From: an uncultured Ectothiorhodospiraceae bacterium | GTDB lineage: Bacteria > Pseudomonadota > Gammaproteobacteria > UBA9214 | Length of the DNA: 44,892 nt | Assembly (NCBI GenBank): GCA_947259415.1 | Contig: CAMYMI010000023.1 | Coordinates: 1 to 44,892, forward strand | Reading direction: 5' to 3' | Shown: positions 22,594 to 30,626 of the stretch, piece after piece | Layout: the number at the start of each line of letters is the position of its first letter | How positions within the stretch are numbered: position 1 is the stretch's first letter | The notes under the pieces: model-generated | What the model was told of the DNA's origin: nothing | What the model saw: only the letters and a program-made list of their open reading frames with translations | The model's database searches: none | Made by a program: the position numbers and the translations under genes

Positions 22594-23661
22594 ATGACCG
22601 ATAAACGCATTGAAGATATCAATATCAGCAACTGCAACAGGCTGATTACACCCGACGAGCTCAAACGCCAACTGCCGGTGACCCAGCAGGTCGTCGAATC
22701 CGTCATCAACAGCCGCAACACTGTTCGCGATATTCTCGATCGCAAGGATGAGCGCCACCTGATCGTGGTCGGCCCCTGCTCCATACACGATCCGGAAGCC
22801 GCCCTCGAGTACGGCGAACGACTGCGCCAGCTCGCCGACCGGGTCAGCGACACCCTGTACCTGGTGATGCGGGTGTATTTCGAGAAACCGCGCAGCACCA
22901 TTGGCTGGAAGGGACTGATCAACGACCCGCACATGAACGGCTCATTCGAAATCGAGGAAGGGCTGCACATCGCACGGCGCCTGCTGCTGGACCTGGCCGG
23001 ACTCGGTCTGCCGCTGGCCACCGAGGCACTCGATCCGATTTCACCGCAGTACCTGCAGGACCTGATCTCCTGGTCGGCGATCGGCGCACGCACCACCGAG
23101 TCGCAAACACATCGCGTCATGTCCAGCGGACTGTCCTGTGCCGTCGGCTTCAAGAACGGCACCGATGGCAGCCTCGGTATCGCCATCAATGCGCTGAAAT
23201 CGGTCAGCCACCCGCACAGCTTCCTCGGCATCGATGCCGGGGGGCATGTCTCCATCGTGGAAACCACGGGTAACAAATACGGGCATATCGTACTCCGTGG
23301 CGGCAACGGTCAACCTAACTATGATGCTAAAAATATCGCCCGCTGCGAGGCGGAACTCCGTGCCGCGGATGTCTGCCCCTACATCATGGTCGATTGCAGC
23401 CATGACAACTCCTGCAAGGATCCGGAACTGCAACCGGGCGTTGTAGAAGATGTCACCCGCCAGGTCCTGGCGGGTAACCGCTCCATCATCGGCCTGATGA
23501 TCGAGAGCAATATCAATGCCGGGAACCAGCCGATACCTGACGATGTATCAAGACTGAGATATGGCGTTTCTGTAACTGACGGCTGTATCGATTGGGAAAC
23601 GACCGAGGAATCGATTACCGGGATGCACGCTCAGCTATTGTCTCTGCAGGGACGCGATTAG
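22594..23661 (+). CDS. aroG: 3-deoxy-7-phosphoheptulonate synthase, class I (AroFGH type)
   Basis: DAHP synthase of 355 residues; condenses phosphoenolpyruvate and erythrose 4-phosphate, the first step of the shikimate pathway. Family blocks are all present: V-V-G-P-C-S-I-H-D, M-R-V-Y-F-E-K-P-R-S, G-W-K-G-L-I-N-D-P, A-T-E-A-L-D-P-I, G-A-R-T-T-E-S-Q, G-F-K-N-G-T-D-G, V-L-R-G-G and V-D-C-S-H-D-N. The metal-binding Cys, His, Glu and Asp positions are retained. ATG 22594 gives the usual start (the upstream extension is repeat-derived); no ribosome site is obvious. Which of the AroF, G or H feedback types it is cannot be decided, so the symbol is only a class label. Confidence 0.93.
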   Translation: MTDKRIEDINISNCNRLITPDELKRQLPVTQQVVESVINSRNTVRDILDRKDERHLIVVGPCSIHDPEAALEYGERLRQLADRVSDTLYLVMRVYFEKPRSTIGWKGLINDPHMNGSFEIEEGLHIARRLLLDLAGLGLPLATEALDPISPQYLQDLISWSAIGARTTESQTHRVMSSGLSCAVGFKNGTDGSLGIAINALKSVSHPHSFLGIDAGGHVSIVETTGNKYGHIVLRGGNGQPNYDAKNIARCEAELRAADVCPYIMVDCSHDNSCKDPELQPGVVEDVTRQVLAGNRSIIGLMIESNINAGNQPIPDDVSRLRYGVSVTDGCIDWETTEESITGMHAQLLSLQGRD

Positions 23662-23669
23662 GAAGGAAT

Positions 23670-23740
23670 ATCCGGGGACAGTATACCTATTTAAAAATTC
23701 GTTATTGCAGCGCTATAAGTATACTGCCCCCTGATTCCGG
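23670..23740. repeat. Palindrome B1 (GGGGACAGTATAC family)
   Basis: Outer arms TCCGGGGACAGTATACCTAT and TAAGTATACTGCCCCCTGAT, with an inner TTCGTTATTGCAGCGCTATA segment. It begins nine bases after the DAHP synthase stop. Confidence 0.9.
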
Positions 23741-23759
23741 TATAAGGTGTTACTCAAAA

Positions 23760-24389
23760 TTAGTCGTTTGTCGTGATACCTGGTCGGCTTCTTAACGCAA
23801 ACAATACTCCGGCGTTAACCAGTACGAGCAATACCATAATCACAATGGCACTATAATTAAACAAGACCTGTGGTGTAATCCAGTATGACACCTCCTTGGT
23901 AGTATTGAACCAGTCCCTATTGCCAAAAAAGAGCGGGTGAAACACATCATGCCAGAATTCTTTAAACCAAGGCATGGCACAGAGGCAGATCGCCAGAAAG
24001 ACCAGGTTAATTTTGGCAGCCCTTTTTAACTGCGCCCAAGGTCTGTCACGTAATAAATAAACAAAAACTGCCAGCGTTATTAAAAACGCTGCCAGGATCT
24101 GGCTATAAAGAACCCTGACTTCGGCCAAATGGTTTCGTTCTTTTTCAGACCACATCGTCGAAGTAAGTTCGTTTTGATGGCGCAGGTATCCTACCAGCTC
24201 GACAATATGTTCTTGAGCAATATCGATGCCTAATTTTTCACACCGCGGATGCCAGTTGCAATTTATCGAATACCAGTAAGGGGTATATGCCATGGATGCA
24301 ACAGCGACGAAGGTGGTTACAAAAAGCAGAGCAAAGCAGAAGAATGCTGTTCGTAAGGATTCCTTTCCTTTGCTGAGGTTATCGCTCAT
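23760..24389 (-). CDS. DUF1461 membrane protein (Lit-like)
   Basis: Inner-membrane protein of 209 residues with four hydrophobic helices (about 14-36, 92-112, 124-142, 178-200). It matches the DUF1461/TIGR01906 pattern: a large loop after helix 1 ending E-R-N-H87-L-A-E-V, and F-W-H147-D-V-F-H151-P-L-F-F-G-N-R-D-W before the last helix. In Firmicutes this family includes Lit, which moves an acyl chain within lipoproteins to the N-terminus using two conserved histidines. Whether the proteobacterial relatives do the same is not established. The gene stands alone, convergent with the DAHP synthase gene; no strong ribosome site. Codon use is AT-richer than its neighbours. Confidence 0.74.
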   Translation of the reverse strand: MSDNLSKGKESLRTAFFCFALLFVTTFVAVASMAYTPYWYSINCNWHPRCEKLGIDIAQEHIVELVGYLRHQNELTSTMWSEKERNHLAEVRVLYSQILAAFLITLAVFVYLLRDRPWAQLKRAAKINLVFLAICLCAMPWFKEFWHDVFHPLFFGNRDWFNTTKEVSYWITPQVLFNYSAIVIMVLLVLVNAGVLFALRSRPGITTND

Positions 24390-24527
24390 TTATGAGCCTA
24401 TATTAATGGTGGCTAGTTTTAATATTTATTTAAGGGATTCGTGGAGTAGCCAGCGAAGCATCATGTTTTCAACATAATCTATTGCAGTGTTCAGCTGGTC
24501 TTCTTAAATTTTAACAATATCCGGATA

Positions 24528-24597
24528 TCCGGGGACAGTATACGTATTTAAACACCCGTTATTGCAACGCTATAACCATACTGTCCCCTAATTCTGC
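24528..24597. repeat. Palindrome B2
   Basis: GGGGACAGTATACGTATTTA left arm, inner CGTTATTGCAACGCTATA, right arm CATACTGTCCCCTAATTC. Confidence 0.9.
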
Positions 24598-24605
24598 AAT
24601 TATTC

Positions 24606-24644
24606 CCAATATTACCGGAAACTGGGATCTGACCCCGGTTATTG
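24606..24644. repeat. Palindrome A11, right half, nested between B copies
   Basis: CCCAATATTACCGGAAACTG followed by GGATCTGACCCCGGTTATT. The left arm is absent. It lies between B2 and the right half of B3. Confidence 0.85.
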
Positions 24645-24645
24645 T

Positions 24646-24695
24646 TGTTAAACAACCCGTGATTGTGACTATATAAGTATACTGTCCCCGGAATC
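24646..24695. repeat. Palindrome B3, right half
   Basis: Inner and right parts of family B (AACCCGTGATTGTGACTATA, TAAGTATACTGTCCCCGGAA) without a left GGGGACAG arm. It is followed directly by the djlA leader. Confidence 0.85.
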
Positions 24696-24716
24696 CAACA
24701 CGAGGTAACGATATTC

Positions 24717-25490
24717 ATGGCATGGTGGGGCACGCTGCTTGGCGGAACACTCGGTTACATGTTCGGCGGACCGCTGGGCGCACTGATCGGTGCGGCACTG
24801 GGGCGCAATTTCGACCAGGGCCTGAAGGTCTCCGGTAGAGCAAGGGTATACGGCACCGGCCAGCAGGAACGCGTCCAGGCCGCCTTCTTCACGACGACCT
24901 TCTCGGTGATGGGCCACATTGCGAAGGCAGACGGCAAGGTAACGCCGGATGAGATCTCGGCCGCCGAGTCCTTCATGCGCCGCATGCAACTGGACACACA
25001 GCAGCGCAAGGCCGCCATTAAACTGTTCAATGCCGGTAAGAGTGACGACTTTCAGCTGCACGCGGTGCTCGCGCAGTTTCGCCAGGAATGTCATCGTCGC
25101 CGCAACCTGGTGCAGATGTTCCTTGAAATACAAATCGCGACCGCCATGGCAGATGGCAAGGTACACGCCAGCGAACGAAGAATTTTATTCAGCATCGGCG
25201 AACAACTCGGATTCGACCGTGCCGCCATCGAGCACCTGTTCAGCTTTATCGAGTCCGGCGAAGCAATAGACAGCGGAAAATCATCCCTGTCCGATGCCTA
25301 CGAAGTAATCGGTGTCAGCCGGAAAGCCAGTGATGCCGAGGTCAAGAAGGCCTACCGGCGGCTGATGAGCCAGCACCACCCGGACAAGCTGGCCGCGAAA
25401 GGACTGCCAGAGGAAATGATGAAACTGGCCACGGAAAAGACCCAGGAGATCAAGTCGGCCTACGAGCAGATCAAGCGGAGCCGTGCCTGA
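24717..25490 (+). CDS. djlA: DjlA co-chaperone
   Basis: Membrane-anchored J-domain protein of 257 residues that stimulates DnaK. The N-terminus carries a glycine-zipper-like membrane segment (L-L-G-G-T-L-G-Y-M-F-G-G-P-L-G-A-L-I-G-A), then a TerB-like helical domain (about 50-180) with two A-D-G-K-V motifs, and a C-terminal J domain (about 193-257) with H221-P-D223 and the Y-R-R-L-M-S-Q-H helix. The order and length are typical of gammaproteobacterial DjlA. GAGGT lies 11 bases upstream of the ATG, a little far. Three palindrome pieces crowd the promoter side and a fourth follows the stop. Confidence 0.93.
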   Translation: MAWWGTLLGGTLGYMFGGPLGALIGAALGRNFDQGLKVSGRARVYGTGQQERVQAAFFTTTFSVMGHIAKADGKVTPDEISAAESFMRRMQLDTQQRKAAIKLFNAGKSDDFQLHAVLAQFRQECHRRRNLVQMFLEIQIATAMADGKVHASERRILFSIGEQLGFDRAAIEHLFSFIESGEAIDSGKSSLSDAYEVIGVSRKASDAEVKKAYRRLMSQHHPDKLAAKGLPEEMMKLATEKTQEIKSAYEQIKRSRA

Positions 25491-25515
25491 TCCGGATCCC
25501 GAATGATGCGCGAAA

Positions 25516-25565
25516 TCCGGGGACAGTATACGTAATTGAAATTAGTATACTGTCCCCTAATTCTC
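25516..25565. repeat. Palindrome B4 (short form)
   Basis: TCCGGGGACAGTATACGTAA followed by TTAGTATACTGTCCCCTAAT; the inner segment of B1/B2 is missing, leaving a tight hairpin. Confidence 0.9.
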
Positions 25566-25665
25566 GGCAGCAATCTTCCTCAGCTCTCGCTTCAGATGCG
25601 ATGTTAGACCTCATTCAAGAACTGACTCATGCTGCCGTTAATACTACTGAGCAAAGGAAGAGGAA

Positions 25666-25737
25666 ATGATCGTAGTAACGACAGCAGTAATTGCCCTTGT
25701 AGCCATTATCCTTTTGGACCTTTGGCATTTACTTTGA
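25666..25737 (+). CDS. 23-residue hydrophobic membrane peptide
   Basis: Short frame with a very good ribosome site (AGGAAGAGG just before ATG). It encodes a peptide that is almost wholly a single membrane helix: M-I-V-V-T-T-A-V-I-A-L-V-A-I-I-L-L, ending D-L-W-H-L-L. A terminator follows about 80 bases later. Bacteria make many such single-helix peptides that bind membrane enzymes or act as toxins; no family can be named. The call rests on the ribosome site, the helix and the terminator. Confidence 0.5.
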   Translation: MIVVTTAVIALVAIILLDLWHLL

Positions 25738-25816
25738 GGTGGTAACTTATCTGGCCACCTAGAGATCAGGCGGCCTTCGGGGCGTCGTCTGTATAAATTA
25801 GTATAGGACACGCGCT

Positions 25817-25843
25817 GGCCACCTTCGGGTGGCCTTTGTCTTT
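25817..25843 (+). terminator. Rho-independent terminator
   Basis: Seven-bp stem GGCCACC-TTCG-GGTGGCC followed by TTTGTCTTT. A second, imperfect GGCGGCC-TTC-GGGGCGTC hairpin lies about 50 bases before it. It probably ends the transcript of the 23-residue peptide or djlA. Confidence 0.85.
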
Positions 25844-25924
25844 CTTCAATGTATCCGGCCCCTTTTCCAGATTCAGGTAAAATAAGCTGGTACCGACAAT
25901 AATAATACAAACAAGGAGTACCTC

Positions 25925-26749
25925 ATGAGCAAATCGACGACTTTAGCCGCCCTGGTGGCCACCGCGCTGATCGGCAGCCTCCCGCAGACTGCCTGGTCGG
26001 AAGATCCAACATCAAGCGAACCGGTCGCACCTGCCGAACAAACGCCGGCACCCGATAGCGGCGTGGCACCGGGCCCGTCTCCCTACACCACTCCGGGCGG
26101 GTATGCCCAAGGCTGGCAACAACCGCCCCACTGGCGTGCGCCTCAGCAGCCTTATGGCCGTTTTCCTCCGCATTATCCGCAGGCGGGACAGTACCCGGCC
26201 TACCCTGCGGCGCCGGCCACCACACGGGAAAGTCCGCTCAAGGCCGAACTGAAACAGGCACAGGAAGAGTTGTCCGCGAAAAGCAGCGAACTGGACGAGG
26301 CCCGCGGCCTGCTCGATCAGCTGCGCGGCGAGCTGCAGGACTCTCAATCGGTTGAAGCAAGACTGACCAATGACCTCGAGTACAGCAACCGCGAGCAACA
26401 TGCCCTGCGGGTGCGCGTGACGGAACTGCTATCGACGCTAAACAGCGCCAGGACCACACTGGAACAGCAGCACCAGCTGATCAATGATCACCAGGTGCAT
26501 CACCGTGAACTCTCGGCGGAAAACGAGCAACTGCACAGCGAGCTCGCCAGCCAGGATGAACAACTGGCCGCACTGGAGTCCGAACTGCAGGCGGCCACAC
26601 AGGCCCTGGCAGAGGCACGTGCCATGGCCAGCACCGCCAGTGAGGCACTCAGCGCCGCCAGGCTACAGGCCGAGGCACACAGGGACGCGTTGGCCGAACT
26701 CGAGGCCGAACTGCAGCGCCAGGCGTCCCGACTGAATAAGGGAAAATAA
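25925..26749 (+). CDS. Exported coiled-coil protein with Pro-rich linker
   Basis: Periplasmic protein of 274 residues, not assignable to a named family. A signal peptide (M-S-K-S-T-T-L-A-A-L..., cleavage near A-W-S) is followed by a Pro/Ala/Tyr/Gln-rich region (about 28-100), then an unbroken coiled coil to the end (about 105-270) with heptad-spaced L and A (A-E-L-K-Q-A-Q-E-E-L, L-S-A-E-N-E-Q-L-H-S-E-L, A-A-L-E-S-E-L-Q-A-A). The layout recalls periplasmic spacer or division proteins, but it has no C-terminal enzymatic or binding domain. AAGGAG six bases upstream supports the start. It is monocistronic, with repeats downstream. Confidence 0.75.
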   Translation: MSKSTTLAALVATALIGSLPQTAWSEDPTSSEPVAPAEQTPAPDSGVAPGPSPYTTPGGYAQGWQQPPHWRAPQQPYGRFPPHYPQAGQYPAYPAAPATTRESPLKAELKQAQEELSAKSSELDEARGLLDQLRGELQDSQSVEARLTNDLEYSNREQHALRVRVTELLSTLNSARTTLEQQHQLINDHQVHHRELSAENEQLHSELASQDEQLAALESELQAATQALAEARAMASTASEALSAARLQAEAHRDALAELEAELQRQASRLNKGK

Positions 26750-26750
26750 T

Positions 26751-26894
26751 AGGGTTAGATCCCAGTTATTGAATTCAAGGGGTCAGAGTACTTGAATAAA
26801 ATTTCAAGTATTGAATTTCTTAATCTTGGAAATTTTCAAGTACTCTGACCCCTTGAATTTCCTTGAAATTTTCAAGTACTCTGACCCCTTGAAT
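26751..26894. repeat. Palindrome cluster C1 (GGGGTCAGAGTACTTG family, extra right arm)
   Basis: It starts with a trace of family A (GGGTTAGATCCCAG). Then comes one left arm (TTCAAGGGGTCAGAGTACTT) and two successive right arms (TTTCAAGTACTCTGACCCCT) 40 bases apart. The second right arm ends five bases before the reading frame of the c-di-GMP protein. Confidence 0.9.
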
Positions 26895-26907
26895 CTTTAC
26901 TTGAATC

Positions 26908-29613
26908 TCATTCGTCGCCGGACGGGCCCATGGAATATGGTGTGGGTTTCCGGAGAAGTTCCTCGAAATCCTGTCCAGGCCGGGGTCGGCTGAAGTGATA
27001 ACCCTGAAACAGCCTGCAACCTTTTGCCCTGAGGAAATCAAGTTGCTCTTCAGTCTCTACACCCTCGGCAACCACATCCAGACCGAGGTGCTTGGCCATG
27101 TTGATAATGGTTTCCACGAGGTTAGCGTCACTGGGATCAGTGGTAATGTCACATACAAAAGAGCGGTCAATCTTGATTTCATCCAGTGGCAGGCGCTTTA
27201 AATAGGCCAGCGAGGAATAGCCGGTGCCGAAATCGTCGATGGAGAATCGCACTCCCAGCCTCTTCAGGGCTTCCATTTTCCGGATAGTCTCATCAAGGTG
27301 TTCAATAAAGATACCTTCAGTGAATTCCAGGGTCAGTCGGTGAGGATCAGCGCCCGTCTCGTCCAGGACACGCTCAACCTGCAGGACAAAATCGGCCTCA
27401 CGGAACTGTCGTGGACTCACATTGACGGCAAGGTTTTGTATTGTGGATTCCGCAATATTATCTGTCCATGCCTTCAATCGGCCGAGCGCACTGGCCAGTA
27501 CCCACTCCCCGATGGCCAGGATCTGGCCTGTCTCTTCGGCCACAGGGATAAAATGAACCGGTGGAATGTTGCCTCGTTCCGGATGCTGCCAGCGCAGCAG
27601 GGCCTCGGCGCCGATTATGTTGCCGGAAGCTTCCACCTGGGGTTGAAAATGCAGATCCAATTCATCACGCGATAGTGCCTGCCGCAAGTCGTTCTGCATG
27701 CTTAACCGCTCTTCCGCCGCAAGCTGCATACTGGGAAGGAAGAAGCGTATGGTGTTTTTTCCTTCTTCCTTGGCCCGGTACATGGCCGTGTCCGCCTGCC
27801 TTAAAATGTCATCGGCGCTCTCATCTTCCATGGGGAACATTGTGATGCCGATGCTGACGGTCAAATGCAGATCGTGATTATGGATGTTGTAGACGGCAGA
27901 GAGCCCGGTCTTAATCTTTTCCGCTACTGTCTGTGCCTGTTGCGCCGCCTTATCCGGATTGTCACTTACCTCGGGAAGCAGGACCACAAACTCATCCCCA
28001 CCCAGTCGCGCTGAGGTATCTTCCTCCCGCAGCGTATTTTTCAGGCGCCTGGACACCTCCTGCAGTAACGCATCCCCCACCGGATGACCCAGAGAGTCGT
28101 TGATGTGTTTGAACTGGTCGAGATCAAAAAACAGCAAGGCACCCTTGTGGCCGTGGCGCCGGCAACGGGCCAATGCCTGGACCAGACGGTCCAGCAACAA
28201 TCGTCGGTTGGGCAGGTCGGTCAGGGTATCATACGTGGCTTGATACTCGATGAGTTCCTTGGCCTTTTTGCGTTCGGTGATGTCATCGCCTATGGACTGA
28301 TAGGCGACCGGGTTGCCTTCCCCGTCGAATAGAGCCCGGTTTGTCCAGCGCTGCCACCGGATTTCACCTTCCGACGAAACGACGCGATGATCGTGTGACT
28401 GGGTCGGTGAATCTACAGTCAGGGCATTGATATTACGCATGACGGTTTCCCGGTCTTCTTCGGGAATCAATGTCAGGAAGTTAGAGCCCACCAGTTCCTC
28501 AGCGGTTTTCTCGAAATACCGGCAGTAGGCTTCGTTTACAAACTCAATCTCACCTTCGGGAAGATAGCGGCAAATCAATACAGGTGTGTCTTCCACGACC
28601 CCGCGATAGGATTGCTCGCTGTCTCGCAGAGCCTGCTCCGCGACTTTTTCGGCGGTGATATCAAAGGCGAGGCCCTCGATGAAGATTTCGCCTTCGACGT
28701 TCAATCGTCCGATGGAGCGATCATGAAACCAGTGCCAGGCGCCATCGGCATCCTGAATGCGGTAATTCAGGTCAATTCGCTTGCCGACCTGGAATGCCGC
28801 AATGGCCGCATCCACCATCGGCAGGTCGTCTGGATGAATCGCATCGTGCCAAATAAATGGCTTATCGATCAGATCCTGCTGCGAGAAGCCGAGGATGTCT
28901 TCGACCTGTGGTGACCAGTAGCTCGCTCCCTTGCTGCGGGAGTAGCGATAAACGATCGCGGGCAGGGACTCCAACAGGCGCCGGTAGCGTTTCTCACCTT
29001 CAAGTACCGCCTTCTGGTACTGCAAGCTCTGCTCCAGCGCCTGGTACGAGCGCTGTCGCTCCAGGGCATCGCCCATCAGCTGGGAGACGACCCGCAGCAG
29101 ATCGATGTCTTCAGCTTGCCACTCAGCGGCCTCACGGACATTATCGAAGCCGACGAAACCTGTCTGGTGCCCCACAGTGCCTATAGGCATGATCAGGAGG
29201 GACCGGATGCCTTGCGCCTCGAGAATTGTCCGCTCCGATTCGGCCTCGGGGGGTAACGCACTGACATCGCTGATCTGGAAGGCGTCACCCTGCTTTACTT
29301 TTTCCATAAACCAGTCAAAGGTCCCGGACTCAAGTCCCTGAAGTTCCGCAATGTGTGGAGTAACACCCTCCGCACACCACTCATGGGTATTGTCCATGAG
29401 GGTGCCGCTTTCCCTGAACTGGAAGATATAGACGCGATCGGCTCCAACCAGGGTTCCCAATACCTCCAGTGTGTCGTCGAGGTGTGCGTTCAGGTCGCCG
29501 GTTTGGGCGAGACGGGTGGAGATAGCGGAGATCGTGTTCGCTATCCGCAGTCGTTGTTCGAGGATGCCCGCCTTGCTAATGTCTGGCGAGGATGTTGTCT
29601 GTTCTCTGTCCAT
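26908..29613 (-). CDS. GAF-PAS-PAS-GGDEF-EAL cyclic di-GMP protein
   Basis: Soluble multidomain protein of 901 residues. Order: GAF (about 20-190, with D-R-V-Y-I-F-Q-F and I-G-T-V-G-H-Q-T-G-F-V-G), two PAS/PAC domains (about 218-335 and 345-460), GGDEF (about 465-625; G538-G-D-E-F542, RxxD inhibitory site R529-D532) and EAL (about 640-885; E670-A-L, D-D-F-G-T-G-Y-S-S-L, A-E-G-V-E-T-E-E-Q). Both signature motifs are intact, so synthesis and hydrolysis of cyclic di-GMP are possible. GAF and PAS would bind small ligands or sense redox or light. No membrane segment. No ribosome site stands out before ATG 29613. It is flanked on both sides by palindromes and transcribed alone. Confidence 0.95.
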   Translation of the reverse strand: MDREQTTSSPDISKAGILEQRLRIANTISAISTRLAQTGDLNAHLDDTLEVLGTLVGADRVYIFQFRESGTLMDNTHEWCAEGVTPHIAELQGLESGTFDWFMEKVKQGDAFQISDVSALPPEAESERTILEAQGIRSLLIMPIGTVGHQTGFVGFDNVREAAEWQAEDIDLLRVVSQLMGDALERQRSYQALEQSLQYQKAVLEGEKRYRRLLESLPAIVYRYSRSKGASYWSPQVEDILGFSQQDLIDKPFIWHDAIHPDDLPMVDAAIAAFQVGKRIDLNYRIQDADGAWHWFHDRSIGRLNVEGEIFIEGLAFDITAEKVAEQALRDSEQSYRGVVEDTPVLICRYLPEGEIEFVNEAYCRYFEKTAEELVGSNFLTLIPEEDRETVMRNINALTVDSPTQSHDHRVVSSEGEIRWQRWTNRALFDGEGNPVAYQSIGDDITERKKAKELIEYQATYDTLTDLPNRRLLLDRLVQALARCRRHGHKGALLFFDLDQFKHINDSLGHPVGDALLQEVSRRLKNTLREEDTSARLGGDEFVVLLPEVSDNPDKAAQQAQTVAEKIKTGLSAVYNIHNHDLHLTVSIGITMFPMEDESADDILRQADTAMYRAKEEGKNTIRFFLPSMQLAAEERLSMQNDLRQALSRDELDLHFQPQVEASGNIIGAEALLRWQHPERGNIPPVHFIPVAEETGQILAIGEWVLASALGRLKAWTDNIAESTIQNLAVNVSPRQFREADFVLQVERVLDETGADPHRLTLEFTEGIFIEHLDETIRKMEALKRLGVRFSIDDFGTGYSSLAYLKRLPLDEIKIDRSFVCDITTDPSDANLVETIINMAKHLGLDVVAEGVETEEQLDFLRAKGCRLFQGYHFSRPRPGQDFEELLRKPTPYSMGPSGDE

Positions 29614-29674
29614 CGATCTGTTGGTTTATTTCGAGCCCCGGCGCATTTGTGCGCCAGTATACAGGCTTGGATAT

Positions 29675-29743
29675 ATCCGGGGACAGTATACCTATTAAAA
29701 AACCCGTCATTGCAGCGATATAAGTATACTGTCCCCTAATTCT
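29675..29743. repeat. Palindrome B5 between convergently spaced minus-strand genes
   Basis: ATCCGGGGACAGTATACCTA left arm, CGTCATTGCAGCGATATA inner part, TAAGTATACTGTCCCCTAAT right arm. It lies between the Sel1 gene stop and the leader of the c-di-GMP gene. Confidence 0.9.
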
Positions 29744-29746
29744 TCC

Positions 29747-30433
29747 TTATTGATGTTTCTCCATCCACTCTCTGGCGAGTTTCTTTGCCTCGGCAATCTG
29801 TGCGGGGTTCATTTGTATAGCAAGAGCATCTCGGCTCTTGATTGCTTCTCCATCGCCATTTGCAATTAAGATGTTGAACCACATGTACGCTTGCACAAAG
29901 TCCTGCGGAACACCCAGGCCAGTGGCATACATAACGCCCAGGTTATTTTGCGCACTGGCATAACCCTGTTCAGCCGCCCTGCTGTACCAGTTCACCGCTT
30001 CCTTGTGGTCCTGAGGAACACCTTGCCCAACGTTGTACAAAATACCCAGGTTTAATTGCGCGCTGTCATTCCCCTGATCAGCCGCTTTACGGTACCACTC
30101 CGCTGCTTCCTTGTAGTCCTGTGGTACACCCTGGCCATTGTAGTATCCCAGGCTCAAGCTGAATTGCGCATCGGAATAACCCTGTTCAGCCGATTTGCGG
30201 AACCACTTCACCGCCTCCTCGTAATCCTGCGCGACACCCTGGCCATTGTAGTACATAGTGCCAATGTAATATTGCGCCTCGTAGTCACCGTATTCGGCTA
30301 GTGGCTTCCATTCCTGCAGTGCAGTGTCATAGTTGCCACGCTCATAAGCCGTCAGCCCCTCATAAAACCCGCCCCACGACAGCCCATGCGCGACCAGCAG
30401 AAGCGACAAGACCATCATTCTGATTACTCTCAT
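29747..30433 (-). CDS. Exported Sel1-repeat protein
   Basis: Protein of 228 residues. A signal peptide (M-R-V-I-R-M-M-V-L-S-L-L-L, cleavage near G-L-S-W-G) leads into four to five Sel1 (TPR-like) repeats of 36 residues, each with A-Q-x-x-L-G-x-x-Y-x-x-G-Q-G-V-x-Q-D-x-x-E-A-x-x-W-Y-x-K-A-A. The repeats form a solenoid that binds other proteins. An extra tail (about 190-228) ends in A-K-K-L-A-R-E-W. AGGGG six bases upstream supports the start. Sel1 proteins often scaffold signalling or envelope assemblies; the partner here is unknown, and the adjacent c-di-GMP protein is only a positional candidate. Confidence 0.9.
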   Translation of the reverse strand: MRVIRMMVLSLLLVAHGLSWGGFYEGLTAYERGNYDTALQEWKPLAEYGDYEAQYYIGTMYYNGQGVAQDYEEAVKWFRKSAEQGYSDAQFSLSLGYYNGQGVPQDYKEAAEWYRKAADQGNDSAQLNLGILYNVGQGVPQDHKEAVNWYSRAAEQGYASAQNNLGVMYATGLGVPQDFVQAYMWFNILIANGDGEAIKSRDALAIQMNPAQIAEAKKLAREWMEKHQ

Positions 30434-30507
30434 GGTTAACCCCTGAGTAGACGGGTCGAGTATATCGCAGGCGGGGTTGAGTTCGCTTGTAAGGCGGTCT
30501 TCAAGTG

Positions 30508-30580
30508 CAATTCAAGGGGTCAGAGTACTTGAATAAAATTTCAAGTACTCTGACCCCTTGAATCCTGACCCCTTGAATCT
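30508..30580. repeat. Palindrome C2 with extra partial arm
   Basis: AATTCAAGGGGTCAGAGTAC, short AT loop, then TTTCAAGTACTCTGACCCCT. It is followed by a second copy of just the end (CTGACCCCTTGAATC). Confidence 0.9.
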
Positions 30581-30626
30581 TCCTGCCCGGCCAATGCCAT
30601 GTTGGGCTATAATTTCCGCCAGCCAT

